Part shown: one piece after another, positions 59,201 to 64,000 of the stretch
How positions within the stretch are numbered: the first letter of the stretch is position 1
How the letters are laid out: each line of letters opens with the position of its first letter
Assembly: GCA_964461835.1 (NCBI GenBank)
Contig: CAYWVO010000010.1
Location: forward strand, 12,334 to 76,333
Reading direction: 5' to 3'
Source of the DNA: CAYWVO01 sp964461835
GTDB lineage: Bacteria > Zixibacteria > MSB-5A5 > WJJR01 > JAJRUJ01
Length of the DNA stretch: 64,000 nucleotides
Notes under the pieces: model-generated
The model's input: only the letters and a program-made list of their open reading frames with translations
Told to the model about the DNA's origin: nothing
Database searches by the model: none
Program-made: the position numbers and the translations under genes

Positions 59201-60478
59201 ATGGCAACACTGAAAGAAGCACTGGCGCAAAAAATCCCCGGTTGGCGGGAAGAGATTACGGCGTTGGTGAAAGGGCACGGAGATAAGGAGGTCTCCAAGG
59301 TCACGTTGAAACAGGCGTATGGCGGCATGCGCGGAGTACGCTCGCTGGTGTGTGACACGTCATCCGTATCACCTGACACCGGCCTCGTCATCCGCGATGT
59401 CCCTTGTAAAGATCTGCCCGGTCACACGGCAGAGGAAGTCCTCTGGTTACTGTTGACCAGTGAGTGGCCGGATGATGCATCCAAGAAATGGCTGCAGGAA
59501 GAATTGCACAAGCGCGGCGAGGTTCCCGGCTATGTCTGGGATGTCCTCTCAGCAATGCCGGACGATTCCCACCCGATGTGCATGTTCGACACAGCTATTC
59601 TCTGCATGCAGAGAGAATCAGCGTTCGCCAAAGCCTACGGTGAGGGTGTGAAGAAAACCGAATACTGGGAATCAACGCTGGAAGATCTCTTGAATATCCT
59701 GGCTAAGCTGCCCGCGATTGCGGCCGGTGTCTACCGCATGCGGTTTAACAAGGGAGATCGGATCGCCCCGGATACGACTCTCGACTGGGGCGCTAACTTT
59801 GCCCACATGCTCGGACTGGAGAGCGCCGATGAATCCTTCAAGGACCTGATCCGCCTGTACATGGTTTTGCACTCCGACCACGAATCGGGTAACGTGTCGG
59901 CGTTTTCGGCATCGACTGTCGCCTCGGCCCTGTCCGACCTGTACTACGCGTTGTCCGCCGGTTTGAACGGTCTGGCCGGCCCGCTGCACGGACTGGCCAA
60001 TCAGGAATGTCTGAAGTGGATCCTGGAAGTGCACAAGAAGTTTGGCGGTGTTCCCTCGGAAAAAGACCTCGAGCAATTTACCTGGGATACCCTGAATGCC
60101 GGCAAAGTGATCCCCGGCTATGGCCATGCGGTCCTGCGGGTCACCGATCCGCGCTTCACCGCGTTCCTCGAGTTCGGTAAGAAACACCTGGCCGATGATG
60201 AGATTTTCCAGACCGTCGCGCTGGTTTACGAGGTGGTTCCGAAAGTGCTCAAGCAGATTGAAAAGATCCAAAATCCGTGGCCGAACGTGGACGCCGGCTC
60301 CGGCGCCCAGTTGTATCACTATGGGATGACCGAATTTCCGTATTACACGGTACTGTTCTCAGTCTCTCGTGCGATGGGTATCTGCTCGCAGGCGGTGATT
60401 GCACGGGCGATGGGAATGCCGATCACGCGGCCAAAGTCTTCAACCACGCAGTGGTTGAAGAATCAAGTTGGTGCATAA
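59201..60478 (+). CDS. gltA: Citrate synthase, mitochondrial-like type
   Basis: The 425-residue enzyme condenses oxaloacetate and acetyl-CoA. The text is close to eukaryotic mitochondrial citrate synthase and differs from enterobacterial GltA: YGGMRGVRSLVCDTS near 40-54, LHSDHESGNVSAF, and catalytic blocks GPLHGLANQE (His about 262), PGYGHAVLR (His about 306) and PNVDAGSG (Asp about 364). NPWPNVDA matches the mitochondrial wording exactly. It has a good GGAG-type site and is followed by a strong terminator, so it is monocistronic. It feeds acetyl-CoA into the TCA cycle, perhaps from the 2-oxoacid oxidoreductase nearby. Confidence 0.95.
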   Translation: MATLKEALAQKIPGWREEITALVKGHGDKEVSKVTLKQAYGGMRGVRSLVCDTSSVSPDTGLVIRDVPCKDLPGHTAEEVLWLLLTSEWPDDASKKWLQEELHKRGEVPGYVWDVLSAMPDDSHPMCMFDTAILCMQRESAFAKAYGEGVKKTEYWESTLEDLLNILAKLPAIAAGVYRMRFNKGDRIAPDTTLDWGANFAHMLGLESADESFKDLIRLYMVLHSDHESGNVSAFSASTVASALSDLYYALSAGLNGLAGPLHGLANQECLKWILEVHKKFGGVPSEKDLEQFTWDTLNAGKVIPGYGHAVLRVTDPRFTAFLEFGKKHLADDEIFQTVALVYEVVPKVLKQIEKIQNPWPNVDAGSGAQLYHYGMTEFPYYTVLFSVSRAMGICSQAVIARAMGMPITRPKSSTTQWLKNQVGA

Positions 60479-60518
60479 AGGTGTTTTACTGAGTTGGTAA
60501 AACCCCATACCCAGAGAA

Positions 60519-60546
60519 ACGGCCCGCCACAGGCGGGCCGTTTTGC
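60519..60546 (+). terminator. Rho-independent terminator of citrate synthase
   Basis: A perfect 10-bp stem (60519-60528 with 60532-60541, ACGGCCCGCC) and a 3-nt loop, then TTTTGC, 41 nt past the stop codon. Confidence 0.88.
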
Positions 60547-60568
60547 ATTGCCGTTAAATGACAATGAA

Positions 60569-60952
60569 TTACGGCGGCGGGATCGGCGTACCCTCATCCC
60601 GCGTTCTGGTAAACCAGGCAATGGCCAACGGAATTGGGTAACAACAGGCAATGATGACTTGGGCGATTGTGTTGGGACAAAGGATGAAACTGGCGGCGAA
60701 TACGATAGTTGTGCCAACAGTCATACGGATTTTCTCCCTGAGGGTTAATCCCAACCGAGCCTCCCAGGCGCGCACCGTGCTGCCAAACAAGCGATTACGC
60801 CTAATCCATTCATGGTACCGTTTACTGCTTTTGGCAAAACTCCAGGCAGCCAGCAGGACAAACGGCGTCGTCGGCAACAGTGGCAAGAAGACACCAATAA
60901 CCCCCAGTGAGAGTACGATCCATCCGAAAATAAAAAAGACGCCTCGCTTCAT
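60569..60952 (-). CDS. DUF454 (YbaN-like) inner-membrane protein
   Basis: The 127-residue membrane protein has GVIGVFLPLLPTTPFVLLAAW near residue 17-37, the diagnostic PLLPTTPF block of DUF454, and then FAKSSKRYHEWIRRNRLFG. Three to four helices are predicted. The family is widespread in proteobacteria and related phyla and has no established function. The tail (TRDEGTPIPPP) is proline-rich. It is convergent with citrate synthase and may share its terminator. Confidence 0.88.
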   Translation of the reverse strand: MKRGVFFIFGWIVLSLGVIGVFLPLLPTTPFVLLAAWSFAKSSKRYHEWIRRNRLFGSTVRAWEARLGLTLREKIRMTVGTTIVFAASFILCPNTIAQVIIACCYPIPLAIAWFTRTRDEGTPIPPP

Positions 60953-61055
60953 ACCGTCACAAAAAACCTAACCTGCGAACCAACATCAACCCCGAAACTG
61001 GTTAGCACTTACGGTCTTTGGCGATTCTCAATACCACGATTTTTGAGATTTTGCC

Positions 61056-61084
61056 TTGCCAACGAGGTTATTTCACGATAGTAT
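61056..61084 (+). promoter_or_regulatory. Candidate promoter of the 61173-62261 lipoprotein gene
   Basis: TTGCCA (61056-61061), a 17-nt spacer and TAGTAT (61079-61084), about 80 nt before the ATG. Confidence 0.45.
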
Positions 61085-61172
61085 ACGTGAGTAGCCTACC
61101 AGGGGGAAGTTATGGCCAGGGAGAGGGCTGTACAAGGCTACTTACTCCAAAGCTTGAAGCCGGAGGGATACT

Positions 61173-62261
61173 ATGAAGAAGATCCTGCCGCTCTGTTGTC
61201 TGGCCGGTGTTTTGGCATTCGCCGGTTGTAGTGACACACCGACAGATTCCGATTCACATTTCCAAGCAGTTGAGTTGCCTGAATCCTACCTGCCACCCGA
61301 TCATATGATGGGAACGCTGGAATACTATGCGGAATTCGGCAATGACCTCACTGCGCAACGCCCGGTTAAACACGAGCGTTTTCGTCATCAACAATTGAAT
61401 GATGATGAGTACGATATTTACTCGGTGACCTTCCTCTGGGGACATCTAGCTCCAACCACCGCCGCGGATGCAGCGTCGCTGGATTGGTCCGGTACGCTGA
61501 GTGCCAACGCCGAAGTGCTTATCGAGCCATGGTTTACGATTCTGTTCGATGAAGGTGAAGACTATCTGGTGGACGAAAACGATCCCGCCATGGTCGAGTG
61601 GGTCTCGGCCTGCGCGCTCGATATCGATGGGATCTCATTTAAAGTAAAACACAAACCGGGAAACCATTACACCGTGCCACCGGTTCTGATCTTTGAAGCT
61701 GCCGCAATCACGGTCGAAGTCCCATTCAGCCAACTCGATCATTACATTGCCTACTATCCGGTGTCCAATCATGGGCAAGGTGTGGCAGTCCTGGCAAAGC
61801 GCATCTGGGATGGCTCTTGCCCGTCCGGGATGCTGAAAGGCGAATGGCTGCGTGATGAGGATAATTCATTTAAAGGCCGCTTCAATGGTCTCTGGCTCGA
61901 TGACAACGGTGAACCGATCGGTCAGTACGTCGGACACTACTGGCAAGACCCCGACTCGGAGAATTTTTACGCCGGGGTATTTGAGGGGTCGGTCTCTGGC
62001 TTAGTCACCGATGAAGTCATTGCTGAGTTCCACGGCACCTGGTGGTTTGATGATCTGCGGCTGTGCCCGATGTGCGGGGATGACCGCGGAAAATTCGTCG
62101 GCCGCGTCCGCTGGCTGGAGAACGACGCCAAGGGGTGGATGCGCGGGGGATTCGGCGATCTTACCGCCGAAGTCGGTCCGCGGCCCCTGCCGATGACCGG
62201 TGTTTGGAAACAAATCTGCCATTACGCCGATGCCGCCTCAAGCCACTACTCTGGAGATTGA
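61173..62261 (+). CDS. Lipoprotein of unknown function
   Basis: The 362-residue protein has a lipoprotein signal with lipobox FAGC (Cys19) and then an Asp/Ser-rich linker. The body has a first beta-rich region (YSVTFLWGHL, LDWSGTLSANAEVLIEPWF) and a second region from about 210 with repeated GxFxGxxW/GxxxGxY units (LKGEWLRDEDNSFKGRFNGLW, GQYVGHYWQD, FHGTWWFDD, KFVGRVRWLEN), which look like strands of a beta propeller or barrel of short repeats. A CPMCGDD motif near 302-308 could bind a metal. I cannot assign a family. A GGAGGGATACT site precedes the ATG, and a terminator follows. Confidence 0.65.
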   Translation: MKKILPLCCLAGVLAFAGCSDTPTDSDSHFQAVELPESYLPPDHMMGTLEYYAEFGNDLTAQRPVKHERFRHQQLNDDEYDIYSVTFLWGHLAPTTAADAASLDWSGTLSANAEVLIEPWFTILFDEGEDYLVDENDPAMVEWVSACALDIDGISFKVKHKPGNHYTVPPVLIFEAAAITVEVPFSQLDHYIAYYPVSNHGQGVAVLAKRIWDGSCPSGMLKGEWLRDEDNSFKGRFNGLWLDDNGEPIGQYVGHYWQDPDSENFYAGVFEGSVSGLVTDEVIAEFHGTWWFDDLRLCPMCGDDRGKFVGRVRWLENDAKGWMRGGFGDLTAEVGPRPLPMTGVWKQICHYADAASSHYSGD

Positions 62262-62286
62262 CGGACGTCTGAAGTAGCAATGTTCG

Positions 62287-62320
62287 CGCCCTGTCGATGT
62301 TATCGGCAGGGCGTTTGTCT
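62287..62320 (+). terminator. Rho-independent terminator after the 61173-62261 gene
   Basis: A stem of 12 bp with one wobble (62287-62298 with 62302-62313, CGCCCTG outer arms), a short loop, then TTTGTCT, 25 nt past the stop. Confidence 0.75.
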
Positions 62321-62487
62321 ATCTCCGAAAGAAAACTCCAGGCTTCACTTCCCATACTATAGCTTACCTTGTTGTACATTAGCGATAAAGTCCTACTGTG
62401 CGGTACAGTTTATACTGACTCCGGCCGATGAACCAAATATCACCAGCGTTGTCAATCAAACCACAAATTAAACGGGGGTTTTGCTGT

Positions 62488-63486
62488 ATGACCGGTTTTC
62501 AAAGAGTCAAATCAGAGGCGCAGCCGCGCCATGGCGATTTTGAATCTGACCTAAGGACTTGCGCGACGGAGTACTTTCGCAAAAGGAACTTCCCGGTCCA
62601 GCCCAGGCATCCTTATATTCTCAAAACACGCGCAGAGTGGCCGCGAAATATCATCTTGCCGGAAGTTGCAGAGTACCTGAAGCAAGAAATAGCCGAACGG
62701 AAAAATCAACGTGAAGGACTCTCCTTGCACCAGTACGTACATCATGGGCTCAGCAGTCAGGCCATGCTCTTCAATCTCCTTGGCCCCCTGGTAATCAGAA
62801 ATGACTACGAGCCGGTACGGACCGTTCTCCGAGCAAAAGGCATTGACTGGACCGCCAGCGTAAAGCAGGCACGTTTTGAGGTAGAAAATCGCGAAATCTT
62901 CAACGAAAATTATGCGCAACCGACTTCCATTGATCTGGTCATCGAGAGCGAGAGGGGCACTGGTTTATTCATTGAGGCCAAATTATGCGAGCGGGGATTC
63001 GGCGGTTGTTCGCTGTTCGCCAAAGGAGATTGCGACGGGCGCAACCCGGCCAGGCAACGAGATCTCTGTTACTTACATCGTGTCGGTCGTACATATTGGG
63101 AAAAACTCGCAAAACATGAAATCATCCCCCCGACTCGGGTAGACAGTCCGCGCTGTCCCCTGACGGACTGCTATCAGTTCTTCCGGGAAGTCCTCTTCGC
63201 CCTTGAATACAACGGCACCTTCGTGCTGCTTCACGATGAACGCAATTCTACCTTTTGTGGCGACGGCCAGTCGGACTCATACGGAGTATTTTCCTTTTTG
63301 GTTTCCATGCTCCCTGACCACGTTCAATCTCACATTACGGACATCAGCATCCAGCAATTACTCGAAGCGATTTCCTCAACGGGCAGACATAACGATTGGG
63401 TAGCCGAATTCGCGGAAAAGTACGGGTTGCGTATCAGTGAGGGGAAATCTGAGCGGCAATTGAATGTGATTTCCTCTCGCGGGTAA
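62488..63486 (+). CDS. Putative PD-(D/E)XK nuclease-like protein
   Basis: The 332-residue protein has SIDLVIESERGTGLFIEAK, giving Asp149, then Glu163-x-Lys165, the D-(x)n-ExK pattern of PD-(D/E)XK nucleases. It is followed by several cysteines (GGCSLF, DCDGR, DLCYL, PRCPLTDC), which may bind metal. LSSQAMLFNLLGPL near 88-101 recalls restriction-endonuclease-like proteins annotated as PGN_0703 family; this is from memory, not a search. No methyltransferase gene is adjacent. The ATG at 62488 follows GGGGG; an in-frame ATG lies 60 nt upstream. It stands next to an insertion sequence end, so it may be an accessory gene. Confidence 0.6.
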   Translation: MTGFQRVKSEAQPRHGDFESDLRTCATEYFRKRNFPVQPRHPYILKTRAEWPRNIILPEVAEYLKQEIAERKNQREGLSLHQYVHHGLSSQAMLFNLLGPLVIRNDYEPVRTVLRAKGIDWTASVKQARFEVENREIFNENYAQPTSIDLVIESERGTGLFIEAKLCERGFGGCSLFAKGDCDGRNPARQRDLCYLHRVGRTYWEKLAKHEIIPPTRVDSPRCPLTDCYQFFREVLFALEYNGTFVLLHDERNSTFCGDGQSDSYGVFSFLVSMLPDHVQSHITDISIQQLLEAISSTGRHNDWVAEFAEKYGLRISEGKSERQLNVISSRG

Positions 63487-63643
63487 TTGCTCTGGAACGG
63501 GAAATTGAATTTTGCCAAGGAGAGTCAACATCGGTACCCAACCCAACGGGTGGAAAAGAATTATTTCAGCAGGAACATTCTTTATTGCGGAAGTGCCGTA
63601 AGGAAATGCTTTCCCAAGCAGTCAGCTAAATCGTTGAACAACC

Positions 63644-63686
63644 GGTTACATGGGTAACACCTTAAACCGGGGACATAGGTAACACT
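63644..63686. repeat. Terminal repeat of an IS481-like element
   Basis: Two near copies of the motif ACATrGGTAACAC lie in tandem around TTAAACCGGGG. This is the usual end of IS481-type elements, just past the 3' end of the transposase gene (63703). The other end of the element is outside the window, so the inverted repeat could not be checked. Confidence 0.65.
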
Positions 63687-63702
63687 TTTTTGTCTTTTTG
63701 GT

Positions 63703-64000
63703 TCATTGTTTTTTTGTTTTTGGTGGAGGTGTGGGGCGAATGACTCGTCCCGTGTTCTCCTCATAGATCGCCAAGTCCATCTCATTCCAGCGGATCTGCC
63801 ACCGGTCACCGTCAAGCGGGAGAAAGGCAACGTCTTCCCCGACGAGCACCTTGGAGAGGAACACCTGCCGTCCCCGCCATCTAAACTCTCCTTGCGAACG
63901 AATGCGTCGAGTTACGGTTCCGCGCGGATAGGTGACCGTCGGTAACCGCAGTGGATACGGCCGTGGCGACGGGATAAACAGGTCGCCGGGCGTCTGGTTG
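63703..64000 (-). CDS. IS481-like transposase/integrase, C-terminal part, cut by the window edge
   Basis: From the window edge the minus strand reads 99 residues to a TGA at 63703-63705. It includes TPGDLFIPSPRPYPLRLPTV, RWRGRQVFLSKVLVGEDVAF and WNEMDLAIYEENTGRVIRP. This is the C-terminal beta domain of integrase-core transposases, where RPYP and the VFLSxxLxGE block are typical. The catalytic DDE core lies beyond the window. It is the only mobile element found here. Confidence 0.8.
   Translation of the reverse strand, partial: NQTPGDLFIPSPRPYPLRLPTVTYPRGTVTRRIRSQGEFRWRGRQVFLSKVLVGEDVAFLPLDGDRWQIRWNEMDLAIYEENTGRVIRPTPPPKTKKQ

Noticed and set aside
63582..63830. An 82-residue minus-strand protein at the right end
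   Set aside because: It is in a different frame from the transposase C-terminus at 63703-64000, which has a recognisable integrase-like sequence, and it runs through the IS end.

Overview
The window reads as a scaffold from an uncultured bacterium of the FCB superphylum, most like candidate division Zixibacteria or KSB1; this is inferred from gene content, with no marker search. The pointers are secreted proteins ending in PNPFNPxT / FlgD-Ig-like type IX secretion (T9SS) sorting tails, PorV-family outer-membrane proteins, bacterial dockerins of the form DPLDVxxLVxFVY, a gliding-type (Gld-like) ABC exporter set, and rplM-rpsI running into rpsB-tsf-pyrH. No rRNA, tRNA or CRISPR array was seen. 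One 100-N assembly gap (56230-56329) is flanked by an exact 55-bp duplication, a scaffolding artefact inside a CoA-transferase gene.

Layout. 1-4432 (minus): ABC ATPase, permease, GldG-like and DUF4340 proteins, then the 5' end of acpS. 4680-7230 (minus): a Pal/OmpA-like lipoprotein and a dockerin-tailed putative metalloprotease. 7439-20505 (minus): a long housekeeping block, in transcription order rplM, rpsI, rpsB, tsf, pyrH, [an inserted thrombospondin-3/dockerin surface gene], frr, uppS, cdsA, UbiA-type prenyltransferase, NlpC/P60 lipoprotein, uvrC, 3-methyladenine glycosylase, site-2 protease and a LolB-like lipoprotein. 20646-29589 (minus): alpha/beta hydrolase, M6 metalloprotease, S8 subtilase and another secreted protein with a T9SS tail. 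29881-32262 (plus): a membrane glycosyltransferase fused to TPRs.

32328-47795 (minus) is the most distinctive region. It looks like one transcription unit coding for a SusC-like TonB-dependent receptor with calcium-loop-like repeats, three paralogous ~860-880-residue T9SS cargo proteins, two PorV proteins and a lipoprotein. The two PorV genes share a 892-bp stretch with no mismatch, limited to the mature coding sequence, while their signal peptides differ. This looks like a surface secretion or assembly locus with recent duplication or gene conversion.

48254-60952 is central metabolism: LipM-like octanoyltransferase, tandem ThyX-fold protein, a 2-oxoacid:ferredoxin oxidoreductase operon with fused beta and gamma subunits, an alanine-dehydrogenase-like protein lacking two expected catalytic residues, a CoA-transferase, an orphan protein with an RxxxxH motif, O-methyltransferase, thioredoxin reductase, mitochondrial-type citrate synthase and a DUF454 membrane protein. 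61173-64000 holds a lipoprotein, a putative PD-(D/E)XK nuclease and the end of an IS481-like insertion sequence cut by the window edge.

Many intergenic regions carry a recognisable promoter shape: a -35 close to TTGACA, a 16-18 nt spacer, and a -10 starting with TA. Several of these -10 boxes read TAnnTT, like Bacteroidetes promoters.
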